Assembly: GCA_021234155.1 (NCBI GenBank) | Contig: JAJEKV010000005.1 | Location: 12,889,787-12,953,786 of the forward strand | Origin: Isoetes taiwanensis | Taxonomy: Eukaryota > Streptophyta > Lycopodiopsida > Isoetales > Isoetaceae | Direction: 5' to 3' | Length of the DNA stretch: 64,000 nt | Shown: positions 35,357 through 48,355 of the stretch, in pieces | Position numbering within the stretch: the stretch's first letter is position 1 | Layout: each line of letters begins with the position of its first letter | Translations under genes and position numbers: made by a program | The notes under the pieces: model-generated | Database searches by the model: none | Seen by the model: the letters and a program-made list of their open reading frames with translations, nothing else | What the model was told of the DNA's origin: nothing

Positions 35357-36636
35357 CTAGTCCGGGCGTCTTTGCCCAAAGCGAGAGAGGGCTATGAGGG
35401 CATAAATGGACTCTTCTCCTCTTGGGCTAAACTCCTTGTGGAATACTATCATCTGCCCTTGGCTAAGAGCTGGAAGATAGTATCGAAGCGCCTTGCCTTT
35501 ACCCGCGATGTTGGACCCTGTGCCTCTTCTGCTAGCTGCTTCCCCATAGATGTCTATTGCTACGAGGTCTTCGTGGTCCCTCCACATTGTGGTAGCGTTC
35601 TCCAAGTTGATGTTGGCGTGTGCCTCATGCGAACTCTGAGGCAATTTGGTCGGCTAGAGCTTGGACCCCTTCCTGGCTTATACAATCTGCTTTGTATCTG
35701 CTGGAACTCCTCTTCTGGGATGATGGGTTCCTGTTGTTGGTACATGCCTTATCTGCTGATAAGCTTGTATATCCGACATCGTCTCCCCGGTGTAGGAGTG
35801 TCGCTCCGCTATTTCCCTTGGAAATTCTTGGTAGGAGTAATCGATGAAGTCCCTGCCCTGTTCCTGTGCAATTAAGCCTAGGAGCTCGTCGATTCTGAGA
35901 CCTTCTTCTTGGCAATGGGGAAGGTTGAGGATGTCGTTAGCCAAGATGTACTCCTCGCCGTCGATGATCACTGGTGATAGGGCTGTGATGCCAAGTGGTG
36001 GTTCGAAATCTCGCCTTAGTGTGCCTTCTGCCCTAGCTATTAGCCTCTCCATCCTTCTTGCCTCTCATCTCCCAACTTGGGTTCTCCTCCCCTTCTTTGC
36101 TTTCGTAATCCCCCGCCGACCGGCAGCATGGGTGTTCCTGAGGTCGCGCCATAGTACTCGTACTCGGTAGAGTCGATCTCATGGATGCTGATCTGCTCCC
36201 TTCGGGTGTCGAGAGGTGCTAGATCTAAGGGCTGAATTGACAGCTCCCCTGGTTGGTTGGCGCCTTTGTCTTGCATGAACAAAGCTAAAGGCTGCTTGGT
36301 TTGAGAGGTATCATCGTGCCTATGATGCTTACGGGTCATGTGATCCGGCATGCTTACGGTTCTATCCCACACCTTATTCTTGGCCTTAGATCCCCACCTA
36401 TGGCTTGGGTCGGGAGAGTCTAGAGAAACCCATTTCCCTCCCCTAGGTGGCAAACTAACTTCCCAGGGTAGTATCTGCTGGTCATATTGGCAAATGATGT
36501 CGGTGTAATAGGGAGTCCTAGTCAAGGTGGCATGAAGATCAAAGAGATGATCGAAGACATGGAAGGCTTGCTCAGCAGGGAAATCACGGATGTGATTGGC
36601 CTCATTGTACCATCTAGCAAAGCTTGATGGTGCCAT
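35357..36636 (-). pseudogene. Retroelement-like reading frames (gag-like), unrecognised
   Basis: Read leftward, a 198-codon frame starts MAPSSFARWYNEANHIRDF and contains ILPWEVSLPPRGGKWVS. It continues after a shift as LIARAEGTLRRDFEPPLGI, IDGEEYILANDILNLPH and IAQEQGRDFIDYSYQEF. A third open piece at 35,644-35,357 contains YYLPALSQGQMIVFHKEF. They probably formed one protein that is now broken by a stop near 35,676 and a shift near 36,045. Helical composition and position suggest a gag or coat-like protein of a retroelement, but no zinc knuckle is visible and I do not recognise the family. Confidence 0.35.
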
Positions 36637-36934
36637 TGAGCAGAGATAGCTATGAAAAATGGCTTGTGAAGATGAGTACGGTGCTGGAAAATCGCCAAAA
36701 GGGCTGAGAGCAGTTTTGATGGGAAGAAAATGACAAATGAGGGCCCTTTTTATAGACTAGGGATGCCTCGGGTTCCGTGCACAAGGGTTCTTGATGGGAA
36801 AAACTTTTGTTCTATGGCTATGGGTGTCCAAATAAACTATCATGAAGTGCAAATCTAAGCAAAACAAAGCAAGAGACACTACATGCAGTTTGTTGGGTCA
36901 AAATTGGTCAAATTAGGCCAAAAAGGGCCAAATC

Positions 36935-37200
36935 GGGAGGGTTCGCGCGAAAGGGCCTTCCGAAACTGTCGGAAGGGGTTTTGGTGCGGACCCACCCGGT
37001 TTCGCAATTTTGAAGCAAATTTGACGAATTTTTGAGGTTGGAAAGATCCTAACATGACTAATTGATCAATTCTAGCCTAGCATGTAACTTTTCCTGAGCA
37101 AAATGGACACCTACAGGAGAAATAGGGAGGGTTCGCGCGAAAGGGGCTTCCGAAATTGTCGGAAGGGGGTTTGGTGCGGACCCACCTGGTTTCGCCATTT
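36935..37200. repeat. Two copies of a palindrome-bearing 75-bp repeat, 190 bp apart
   Basis: GGGAGGGTTCGCGCGAAAGG.CTTCCGAAA.TGTCGGAAGG..TTTGGTGCGGACCCACC occurs at about 36,935 and 37,125. Each copy contains the perfect 10-bp palindrome TTCGCGCGAA and the near-palindrome CTTCCGAAACTGTCGGAAG. They lie between the gag-like frames and the histone-H3-fold gene. Confidence 0.85.
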
Positions 37201-37394
37201 TGCTCGGAAATCAATTTTTTTCTAATTAGGGGTAGAATAATTGAACTATTACAAGTTAGATACAAAAAATTTTAGTACAATTTGACTTCTCTAACTACCT
37301 CTTTACATCGATTTTACAAGACGAAGGAGATATATATTAATAAGGATAGTCAGTTTACACCAAAATTTTAATTACAGGTACAAAATTCGGAGGT

Positions 37395-37670
37395 TCAAGG
37401 GTACTCCTTGCGGATCCTCCGCGCCAAGTGGAGATCCTTGGGCATTACGGTCACCCTCTTGGCGTGGATTGCGCATAAGTTGCCCTCCTCAAAAAGCTGG
37501 GTCAGCTCCGCTTCGGCTGCCACCTGCAGGACCCTTGTTGTCAAGGATGTCACCCTATAGTCGGTGACGAACTCCTGCATAACTTCCTGCATCAGGCGCT
37601 CGAAAGGGGCCTTCCTGATCATGAGATTAGTGCACTGCTGGAAGTGCTTAATCTCCCGGAAAACACGGGC
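37395..37670 (-). other. Histone H3-like domain (C-terminal 91 residues)
   Basis: The 13 residues [13 protein letters not shown] are as in canonical H3 except for one conservative change, and LARRIR is identical. The region from the alpha-N helix to the C-terminus aligns without gaps, while helices 1 and 2 have many changes. Selection has therefore kept the fold contact region, including the cysteine in alpha-2 and the CAIHAKRV turn that packs against H4. Confidence 0.85.
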
Positions 37671-39112
37671 GTGCCGAGAGTTAGGCCCGTGATGGACCTT
37701 CTTCGGCTTTTCAGGACGTGGAGGTGGCGGCTTGGGCTGGTTCTCCTTCTTGGGCCGGCCACCTTCGACATACCGCTCCACGTTCTGCCGACAGTACCAG
37801 TCATTGTACCTCGTCCAACGACAAAGGTACTCCTGGTAGGCCTTCAGCTTACGCTTGAATTCGCGGTCCTCACGGAGCGCGAATGGCCGCTCGCCCACCT
37901 TCTGCTTCTTGACCACCTTCGGTGGCTTAGGCCACTTCGGGTAGGGTGGGCGTGCGTTGGGGTCTGAAGGCTCCCCAATGACTTCGTCCTCTTCCTCTTC
38001 ATCACCGCCGCCTCCTTCTACCTCTTCCACCTCATCTGGCCCGCGGGGTTGAGGTTCTTCAATCACGACAGTCCCGCGAGGCCTGTCGTTTCTTCTTTTC
38101 GTTCGCCGCTCCTTCTCGAGCAGCTCCCTCTGCCTCTTCTTTCTTGCCTCCGTTTCCTCTGGCCACTCTGCCACCTTCTCCTTTCCCTTCTTCTTTGGTG
38201 CCGACGGGCCCGCCTCCTCGGTCTGATGCTGGGGCTGCTCTTCCTGCTGCTCCACCTCCGTGTCTGACGAAGGTCCAAAGTGACGGGACTCGCCGGTTCT
38301 CTGGGTGCCCGCTGACGAAGGACTGCTGCTGCTAGGCGCCTCCTCTTCCATGGTGTGGAAGGTGTCATCACTGCTGGAGGAGAACTTCTCTTCGCCCGGC
38401 TTCGGTCGAAGGTGTGGCGGAATCTTATGGGTGTCAGTGTCACAATGTCTTGCTGTGAAGTCGTACATAGTATCACGGCCACCTTTTCCATAACATACAT
38501 CACACTCCACACACCATATATAATGTATTGCCCGGCCATTTACATCTGCAGACATGAGCTCAAAGCGATCATGCCTGCCAGCATTTCTCATTTTGTTTGT
38601 GTAATATCTAAAGTCCTTTTTCCACTTACATATTTCAGCCCTTGTAGCCAGTTTAGACTGCATTTTGCTCTCACACAAGGATTCCCCATTGCCATTGTCA
38701 TACTTATCACTCTTGTCCTTATCACTCTTGTTCTGTTCACTTTGAGTATCTGAAGCAATCTCCACCACACATCGTGTTGATTGACTTCTTCTTCTAACTC
38801 TTCAACAATTAGACGTGGCTTTTTAAAAGGTTGAATTTTAGAAGGCTGAATTCTGCTGTCATCTATGAGCCTTACAAGAACCTCATTATCCGTGACCTTA
38901 AACCTTCCTTCTTGCTTTCGTGACAAAGGTAACTTCCGCTCACCAAGGAAAACAAAAGCATAATCGTTGAGTCCTTCCAACTCATCATTTTCTATCTCAA
39001 ATCTGAGGTCCGCATAAGAAACAGTACCTTTTACCCTTACAAATCCAACTTCTGTAGAGTTCCCATTACCGTCATCTAGGTGAATGACAATTGTATGCAG
39101 ATCACACTCCAT
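37395..39112 (-). CDS. Large protein with C-terminal histone H3 fold
   Basis: The upstream frame (39,112 to about 38,770) starts [15 protein letters not shown] and looks like a small ubiquitin-like or PB1-like module ([32 protein letters not shown]). The downstream frame of 457 codons has a C-x2-C...H...H zinc-finger-like segment (WCVECDVC, then RHCDTDTH), a long acidic/serine and Lys/Arg-rich middle, a proline-rich stretch, and at residues 367-457 a histone H3 core. The H3 core has the alpha-N helix ([19 protein letters not shown]), alpha-1, alpha-2 and [16 protein letters not shown] followed by LARRIR. The H3 tail is absent; loop 1 has the length of ordinary H3. The two frames differ by one shift near 38,770, which could be a mutation, an error or a tiny intron. 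It may be incorporated into or act on chromatin. It lies among transposons with no visible partner. Confidence 0.7.
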
Positions 39113-39314
39113 CTTGGCTATACATCAAATGATTACACAACATTTTTGAGTCAATATTTCATTGGTTAGAATGGATAAACAAGCTATAAGTAGCAATTAG
39201 CAAGACCTTTGATTCTAGAAATGCATATTCAAGAAAAGCATAAAGACTCAACCACATAGCAATCAGGAAGCCCTTGCATTCTGACATGACACTTTGCATT
39301 CTGACATGAAGCCC

Positions 39315-42122
39315 TTTCATGACACTTCTGTGCATTGGTCTTACCAGTGCTGCCAAACTTTCTTGGTGGGGCTTCTAGCATATGCTTTTTTATAATCTTT
39401 GTTACTGTTGTGCTCTATTTATTTTAATGTAAGATGTACTTCATGATCATCTCATAGTGGCACGTATGAATTGCAGGTCAAATCTGATAATGAAGTGGAA
39501 GCCAGAGTTCAAGATAATCATTCCCACTTGAAATGTTGAACTTATGAGCTGCAAAATTGAAAGAGACTGATGTCACAGTATGTCAATTGGCACAGTGTGC
39601 TATTTGGCATGACATTTATACATGGGTTGTTGTCCAAAACTGCCACTCGGCTCGATATGCCACTTGGCTTTATTTCTTAAGTTGCTATGGATATTAGCAA
39701 ATGGTTCTAGAAATTTATGACCAAATGGTGTGGCTTATAGCATTTGATTTTTTGTAATCCTTATTACTGCTGTGCTCTATTTATTTAAATGCAAGTTTTA
39801 CTTCATGATCATCTCATAGTGGCACATATGAATGCAGGCGGAATTTGATAATGAAGTGAAAGCCAGAGTTCAAGATTATCATTCCTACTTGGAATATGGA
39901 ATTAACAAGCTGCAATATTGAAAGGGACTGATATCACAATTTGTCGTTTGGCACAGTGTGCTATTCGGTCAGACAAATATACATGGACTGTTGTCCAACA
40001 ATGCCACTTGGCTCTGTAGTTTATGCCAGTTGGCTATACATTTTTCGATTCTGGGAATTTGTGAATTATAAGATATGGACTACTATATGTATGTTATGCC
40101 AGTTGGATATACATATGATAGCACAATGCATAGTTTTTGGAAAACTTGATAATCAAGGTATGTTCTAAACATATGATTCTCGTAAGCTTTAAAGTATGGG
40201 ATGAGGTTAACCCCTGCTGTGGCAGTGGGGGTTAGCTCTTCCCATGGTCACAGATTGATACTATCAAGGTGTGTTTACCCTCATTCCACGGTAGGTGGTA
40301 GGGTTTTTTGTTATTATTGCAATTATGGCAATTGTGCTAGATGTGCAACTGAGCAAGATAAATATCCACTAGGAGGCATTATGGCAACAATGCAGGTTGA
40401 GCAATTATGATATGCTGTAAACCTTGTCATACATCAGGGAGGTTTAAACAGATTATTTGAGCTCTGCACGTAATCTTCAAGGGCTCATCTTTAGAGAATA
40501 GCGAGGGCAATGGTCCCATATGAAGTGAATATCTGCAAATGTCAAAATCCTTGGTTCGTATTGCAAATACATTAGGCTTATTAGAAGACTAACATTTAGG
40601 GCTTTTCGGGTTGCCCTAAAAAGCATGCCCTTGAGCGGCTCGAGCGGCTACCTCTATTCTATCCCTGTTCTGAGAGCCGATACACAAAAGTACCTAAACT
40701 TGCAGGTGCTGGTAAATGTTAAAGCAAATGGCTAGGATGATAGACCTGGAAAACTTAGCCGATGCCATATGTAGCAATGATCAATGCAATGCAAAAAGCT
40801 TGGAAGATTGCAGTTACCATTGGTAGCGGCGAATGCAAAAGGCCTGGAGCTGGTTGTAGATGCTATTTGTAAATCGTAGCAGAGGATTTAGCTTGGCAAG
40901 GTATGAAATACCTGAGATATAAGAAGAAGAGCATTTCGTTGCAGAGCTTCAGTGCAAAAAGCCTGGAAGATCTCGCAGATACCTCTCATTGCAGAGCTGT
41001 ATATATCAGTGCAGAATGAGGGCGGGCACCCAGAAATAACCAGGTTCTTACCATTTTTTCTGAATGAATTAGTTGAAATGATATGAGTATGTCCATGGGT
41101 CTCAAATGCTTAGGGGCTGTATGTTTTTCCCAAGAAAGCCATCTATGCTTGGATCTTAACTTTCGAAACGTCCTTAAGGTTAAGGTTTTGGCTCTCTTTA
41201 TCTGGTTATCAAACAAGAAATTGGTCTTTGCATAATGGCAATAAAGGACACTGTCCAGCTTAACTCTGTAAGAATGCAAACACTTAATTACTGCAGACTA
41301 GTTGATCTATAGCAGCAGAGACTTTGCATTATTGATATCAGCAAAGTAATAACATTGAATTTAGCAAGTTTACAGAGGGTACTATTACATAATTCATAGA
41401 CTTGGATAATGGCAGTTGCTAATATATTCTCCTTTCATTTCTTTTGCTAATTCTAACTCAGGGCAAAAGGCACAATGGGTAATCAGTGATGAACTGAAAA
41501 TCCCAATGTACCTTTTTTTTGCCCCGATACCGTTTTCCACGCCTTGGTAATTGATTGGTCAGCAGTAACGGGATTTTCTTCCCATTGTTCCTTTTGCTTT
41601 GTAGGTTGGATTTGGCTTCAAGGATGATGGAGAAATGCAAGAGTTCATGACCTTGATACGTTCAAGGAGGTTGTAGAAAAAAATATGACCAATACACAGT
41701 TAAAGCATAATGATTAAGTTAGCTAGTTTGCTTTCTTGTGCTACTTTGAATATTTATATTGTTGAATTACAGTGATAAGAACGGATCTGAATCCTTGTTA
41801 AACATATGAATAGGAATACAGGAATTTGACCCAACATATTTTTATGTCAAACCTATTTATCTTTAGGCTTAAATTGGGGCTGATGTTAGCTGAAACTTAT
41901 GCTTTACGTCATGCATAAGATATGTTTCAATAAGTCATTCATGACAATGACTGTAGAATTTGGAATATAGTTTGTTTTGTTATATGATAACATTGATGCT
42001 GTACACCAGGAAAGGATGGTACCATCTAGGACTTAACGGTTCTCGTATGGCCAGATAAGACAGCAAAGGGATTGACCAATGCTGATGTTTGTGCTAGTAT
42101 TGACTAGTTCAAGCCGGGTTTT
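39315..42122. repeat. Tandem duplication unit, copy 1 (2808 bp)
   Basis: This unit is repeated almost exactly at 42,123-44,930, starting TTTCATGACACTTCTGTGC and ending CTAGTTCAAGCCGGG plus Ts. Exon-like pieces inside include GCAG|GTCAAATCTGATAATGAAG and a terminal piece reading VGFGFKDDGEMQEFMTLI before a stop (about 41,603-41,678). I cannot assign these to a family. An older internal duplication (about 39,431-39,650 and 39,800-40,015) is nested in each copy. Confidence 0.9.
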
Positions 42123-44930
42123 TTTCATGACACTTCTGTGCATTGGTCTTACCAGTGCTGCCAAACTTTCTTGGTGGGGCTTCTAGCATATGCTTTTTTA
42201 TAATCTTTGTTACTGATGTGCTCTATTTATTTTAATGTAAGATGTACTTCATGATCATCTCATAGTGGCACGTATGAATTGCAGGTCAAATCTGATAATG
42301 AAGTGGAAGCCAGAGTTCAAGATAATCATTCCCACTTGAAATGTTGAACTTATGAGCTGCAAAATTGAAAGAGACTGATGTCACAGTATGTCAATTGGCA
42401 CAGTGTGCTATTTGGCATGACATTTATACATGGGTTGTTGTCCAAAACTGCCACTCGGCTCGATATGCCACTTGGCTTTATTTCTTAAGTTGCTATGGAT
42501 ATTAGCAAATGGTTCTAGAAATTTATGACCAAATGGTGTGGCTTATAGCATTTGATTTTTTGTAATCCTTATTACTGCTGTGCTCTATTTATTTAAATGC
42601 AAGTTTTACTTCATGATCATCTCATAGTGGCACATATGAATGCAGGCGGAATTTGATAATGAAGTGAAAGCCAGAGTTCAAGATTATCATTCCTACTTGG
42701 AATATGGAATTAACAAGCTGCAATATTGAAAGGGACTGATATCACAATTTGTCGTTTGGCACAGTGTGCTATTCGGTCAGACAAATATACATGGACTGTT
42801 GTCCAACAATGCCACTTGGCTCTGTAGTTTATGCCAGTTGGCTATACATTTTTCGATTCTGGGAATTTGTGAATTATAAGATATGGACTACTATATGTAT
42901 GTTATGCCAGTTGGATATACATATGATAGCACAATGCATAGTTTTTGGAAAACTTGATAATCAAGGTATGTTCTAAACATATGATTCTCGTAAGCTTTAA
43001 AGTATGGGATGAGGTTAACCCCTGCTGTGGCAGTGGGGGTTAGCTCTTCCCATGGTCACAGATTGATACTATCAAGGTGTGTTTACCCTCATTCCACGGT
43101 AGGTGGTAGGGTTTTTTTTATTATTGCAATTATGGCAATTGTGCTAGATGTGCAACTGAGCAAGATAAATATCCACTAGGAGGCATTATGGCAACGATGC
43201 AGGTTGAGCAATTATGATATGCTGTAAACCTTGTCATACATCAGGGAGGTTTAAACAGATTATTTGAGCTCTGCACGTAATCTTCAAGGGCTCATCTTTA
43301 GAGAATAGCGAGGGCAATGGTCCCATATGAAGTGAATATCTGCAAATGTCAAAATCCTTGGTTCGTATTGCAAATACATTAGGCTTATTAGAAGACTAAC
43401 ATTTAGGGCTTTTCGGGTTGCCCTAAAAAGCATGCCCTTGAGCGGCTCGAGCGGCTACCTCTATTCTATCCCCCGCTCGGCCGATACACAAAAGTACCTA
43501 AACTTGCAGGTGCTGGTAAATGTTAAAGCAAATGGCTAGGATGATAGACCTGGAAAACTTAGCCGATGCCATATGTAGCAATGATCAATGCAATGCAAAA
43601 AGCTTGGAAGATTGCAGTTACCATTGGTAGCGGCGAATGCAAAAGGCCTGGAGCTGGTTGTAGATGCTATTTGTAAATCGTAGCAGAGGATTTAGATTGG
43701 CAAGATATGAAATACCTGAGATATAAGAAGAAGAGCATTTCGTTGCAGAGCTTCAGTGCAAAAAGCCTGGAAGATCTCGCAGATACCTCTCATTGCAGAG
43801 CTGTATATATCAGTGCAGAATGAGGGTGGGCACCCAGAAATAACCAGGTTCTTACCATTTTTTCTGAATGAATTAGTTGAAATGATATGAGTATGTCCAT
43901 GGGTCTCAAATGCTTAGGGGCTGTATGTTTTTCCCAAGAAAGCCATCTATGCTTGGATCTTAACTTTCGAAACGTCCTTAAGGTTAAGGTTTTGGCTCTC
44001 TTTATCTGGTTATCAAACAAGAAATTGGTCTTTGCATAATGGCAATAAAGGACACTGTCCAGCTTAACTCTGTAAGAATGCAAACACTTAATTACTGCAG
44101 ACTAGTTGATCTATAGCAGCAGAGACTTTGCATTATTGATATCAGCAAAGTAATAACATTGAATTTAGCAAGTTTACAGAGGGTACTATTACATAATTCA
44201 TAGACTTGGATAATGGCAGTGGCTAATATATTCTCCTTTCATTTCTTTTGCTAATTCTAACTCAGGGCAAAAGGCACAATGGGTAATCAGTGATGAACTG
44301 AAAATCCCAATGTACCTTTTGGCCCTTGCCCTGATACCGTTTTCACGCTAACAGGGTACTGATTGGCTGCAGGTACGGGATTTTCTTCCCATTGTTCCTT
44401 TTGCTTTGTAGGTTGGATTTGGCTTCAAGGATGATGGAGAAATGCAAGAGTTCATGACCTTGATACGTTCAAGGAGGTTGTAGAAAAAAATATGACCAAT
44501 ACACAGTTAAAGCATAATGATTAAGTTAGCTAGTTTGCTTTCTTGTGCTACTTTGAATATTTATATTGAACACAGCAGGTGATAAGAACGGATCTGAATC
44601 CTTGTTAAACATATGAATAGGAATACAGGAATTTGACCCAACATATTTTTATGTCAAACCTATTTATCTTTAGGCTTAAATTGGGGCTGATGTTAGCTGA
44701 AACTTATGCTTTACGTCATGCATAAGATATGTTTCAATAAGTCATTCATGACAATGACTGTAGAATTTGGAATATAGTTTGTTTTGTTATATGATAACAT
44801 TGATGCTGTACACCAGGAAAGGATGGTACCATCTAGGACTTAACGGTTCTCGTATGGCCAGATAAGACAGCAAAGGGATTGACCAATGCTGATGTTTGTG
44901 CTAGTATTGACTAGTTCAAGCCGGGTTTTT
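42123..44930. repeat. Tandem duplication unit, copy 2
   Basis: Near-identical to copy 1 at an offset of 2808, drifting to 2804 by the middle. Differences are mostly concentrated in three short patches (about 43,462-43,490; 44,318-44,380; 44,569-44,582). It ends at the poly-T tract that is the tail of the neighbouring LINE. Confidence 0.9.
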
Positions 44931-47900
44931 TTTTTTTTTTGGAGGTAAGGTGTTGTTGTATTCATAAGTTAAAACTTACATAGTCTTGGTGTATACCATC
45001 AGTAGTATACTACCTATCATAATATTCTACTCACAATCTCCATAGATGGAGAGGTGAACAAAAGATAACCAGAAGATAAACAAAAAGATAATCACAATCC
45101 AATACTTATGTCTTCAAAAGTGGTCTGATCAGAGTCTTTGTATTTCCCTGCTACTGTTCATCAATCAGATCTTGTATGGTTAAATCCAAAACAGCATTCC
45201 TGCCCAGAATGTTCAGCAGCAGGTCAAGTCTCTTAACCGGGTAATTGGTGAAGTCCAGCAGCAGAAGAACGTGGGCTTCTCTTTTTTGTTGCCACTTGTG
45301 GTAGAGATTCATGAAAAAAGGCCTCAGATTATTATGTGTCCATGCTTCTGGTCTTTTGAGGATCTTCTTGAGTGCAGCAGCATGTATCATCTCTTGTTTG
45401 AGCTGTATGAATATTTCTTCTTCCTCCACCCCTTGCAGATTCGAGTCTTCATTATCTGAGTCATCAGCAACTCCCATTCCTCTATCAACAACTCCATATC
45501 TACATCACCCATGGTTAGATTCAAAGCAAAAAATTCATGAAATCCACGGAATCTACCAAAGGCATTCCATCCTGTATCATAGCCTTTCCCTTTCAGGGAT
45601 TTATGTGCCACTGCTGTGTCATTTAGCTCAGATAGGAAGGTTTGTTTAAGCCAAATCAGGTTAGTGTTTTTGTCTTGCATGGCAACTCTATTCCTGTGCT
45701 TCCAAACAACCCAACAGCTCAGTGCTCTTGTGGTATTCAGCAATCTGTTATCTGTGTTCAAGAACTCCATAAGACCACCCTCCCCAATTGATCCTTTATT
45801 GACTTGGGTAGCCCAGTTCCAAAATTCTGCTATGTTTTTGCATTGGAAGACATGGTTAGAATATTCTATTTCTCCACATCCCAGTGGGCATTCCTGTGAT
45901 ATGTTTGGATCAAATTTGGATCTTCTCCAGTTTGTCACTAATCCCTGGTGTAGAATGAGCCAACTGAAGATTTTAACTTTATTTGCAGTATAATTCCTCC
46001 ATCCTTTTTTGCAGACAGAAGCTAAATCTGCCTCACTACAGTTCCATAATTGGGATGCTCTTGATTCTCTATGTGTAATTAGGGCCCTGTATATCTCTTT
46101 AACTGAATAGGTACTCTTTCCTTTCATTGTCCATTGACTGTCACTACTGACCAGATCATCACAATGTTTGACCTTATCCATCACAATCTTGTATATTTTC
46201 CTGTCCAGATTAGATCCTTTGGTTATTTTAGCTACCTCAGTCCAGGATTTCCACCCTTGTGCATCATCTTTCAAATCTCCTATCTGTCTAATCCCTGCCT
46301 GATTCCATTGCATGTATTTCTGAGGATGTCTACATGCTAGGCATTCATTATCACTATCAAGTATACCAGGATGCCAGAAGAAATTTACCTCCTTGGATCT
46401 TGCATCAATACATGGAGGTCTGTAGCATAGGGAGGCCAAGTTCCATGCCTCAAACATACATCTGAGGATATTTGAAGTATTTGGACCAGGGGTAAATTGA
46501 AAAAAGGCAGAGTCAGGTAATTGGTGTCTAAGGCTTTGGCTTCCAACTGGGTAGGATTGCTAAATCCAATATCTGATCAGCTTCTGAGCTGGTGAGGGTG
46601 AATTATTGTGGATAGCTCTCCAAATCATCTTTGCTGCTAGTGCCTGTGCTTGAACAAAAAGGTCCTTGCAACCTAATCCCCCTTCCTTTTTTGATTTGAT
46701 CAGATCCCCCCATGCTACCTTATGTGTACCCTGCCAGATAAACTTCCTAATTGCTGCTTCTATCTTGGCATATGAGTCCCTGTCTGCTATAATTGCTGAG
46801 GAGAAATATACATGTGTACTCCCAATTACTGCATTAGCTATTTGGACCCTGCCAGCCAATGACAAAGATGATGAGTATGCCCCTAGTTTCTTTTTAATCC
46901 TGCCCACAATTGGTTCCCATAGGCCTTTAAGAGAAGAATTCAAGGCAAGGGGAATTCCCAATATCACAGTTGCTGTTCAAAACTTGAATTCCTTGTAAAG
47001 TACTTTCCTGGGAGTCCAAGATTATGGCACATTTACCTTTATTCAAAGTTACCCCTGATATCTTCCCAAACTTCTCCATGGCAGCCAAGAAGTTTGACAG
47101 GCTTTTGTTATCCCTTTTCAAGAACACAAAAGTATCATCTGCATATTGCATGATAGAAAAGCAACCTTCTCCACCTGGTAATTGCAATCCTTGGATATCT
47201 CCCTCTTCTTGCATATGCATCACCAATTTAGTTAACACTTCAGCTACAATGAGAAATAAGTAAGGGGCAAGAGGGCATCCTTGCCTTACTCCTCTGTTAC
47301 ATGAAAAATGACTCGATGGAGATCCATTAATTATTAGAGCAGAAGCAGCTGTTGTGTTAAAACCAAATACCTTTTGATAAACCATTGGAGAGAACCCAAG
47401 GTGTGCCATTGCCTTCTCTAAGAATTGCCAACTTATTGTGTCATATGCTCTCCTAAAATCCAATTTGAGCATCATGCATTCCTGCTTGGATAACTTGTTC
47501 CAGTGTAATCCTTCCACAGCTCCAATGTAGTTATCCAAAATATTCCTTTGTGGCAAGAAAGCTGACTGACAAGGATTGATCACTTTAATCAAGCTCGGTT
47601 TCAGTCTGTTTGCTAGTATCTTAGCTAACACCTTGTATGTGGTATTAGTAAGTGAAATTGGCCTCCAATCCCCTAAATTGACTGGACTGCTGACTTTTGG
47701 TATGAGAGTGATTTGTCCAGCATTAATTGCAGGATGTAGATATTTAGCTTGCCAAGCCCCCTGTATGAAAGTTATAATGTCATCTTTCATGCTTCCCCAA
47801 AATTCCATATAAAATTCAGGCTGGAATCCATCAGGACCTGGGCTTTTCCCATGTGCCATGGCTTGAATTGTCTCCTTGATTTCCTTCTCCCTAGGGATTG

Positions 47901-48355
47901 TCAACAGATCCTCATCTTCTATATCTGGCCCTTTAGGAATTGTTGCAAAGAACTCATCTATCACCTTATCATCCACCTCAAACTTGGAGAACTGAAAGAA
48001 CTCCTTTATCTCCTGCTGTTTGATTAACAGATTTCCTTTCCCATCTTTTACTTCTACTATACCATTGTTCAAAATTCTGTTTTTTGCTGTCCTATAGAAG
48101 AAAGCAGATCCAGCATCATCCATTTCATTAATATACTTACATTTACTCCTTACTGCCAAGCTCTTTGCTTCTGCTTCCTCTATCTGTTTAACCTTAATTT
48201 CCAGCTCTGATTCCATATCCTGCCAGGTCTGATTGTCTTTGTCTTGGAACAGTTTCCTCCTGAGTTCCCTCATGGCCTCATACACTTCTTGTTTCTCTTT
48301 CTTCCTCTTTAGATTCCACTGTTTTCCCCACTCCTTGATCCAGCATTTAATTTTC
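44926..48355 (-). mobile_element. 5'-truncated L1-type LINE (RT and zf-RVT), inserted in a DUF7869-like gene
   Basis: A 15-T run at 44,926 is the poly(A) tail in minus orientation. Reverse-transcriptase motifs appear in order: GKSPGPDGFQPEFY, AGQITLIPK, DWRPISLTNTTYKVLAKILA, FRRAYDTISW, RGVRQGCPLAPYLF and the catalytic QYADDTFVF (about 47,130). A shift near 46,940 leads to the thumb/connection part (IRKFIWQGTHKVAWG). A further shift near 46,540 leads to the zf-RVT region (IFSWLILHQGLVTNWRR, CPLGCGEIEYSNHVFQC). The endonuclease and ORF1 are missing because of 5' truncation at about 48,352. Frameshifts make it inactive. No clean target duplication could be matched. Confidence 0.85.

Noticed and set aside
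35357-36636. Endogenous pararetrovirus
   Set aside because: No movement-protein, coat zinc-finger or reverse-transcriptase motif was recognised in this stretch, so only a generic retroelement label is justified.
37395-37670. A normal histone H3 or CENH3 gene
   Set aside because: There is no H3 tail, the frame continues upstream for more than 360 codons without a break, and loop 1 is not lengthened as in typical CENH3.
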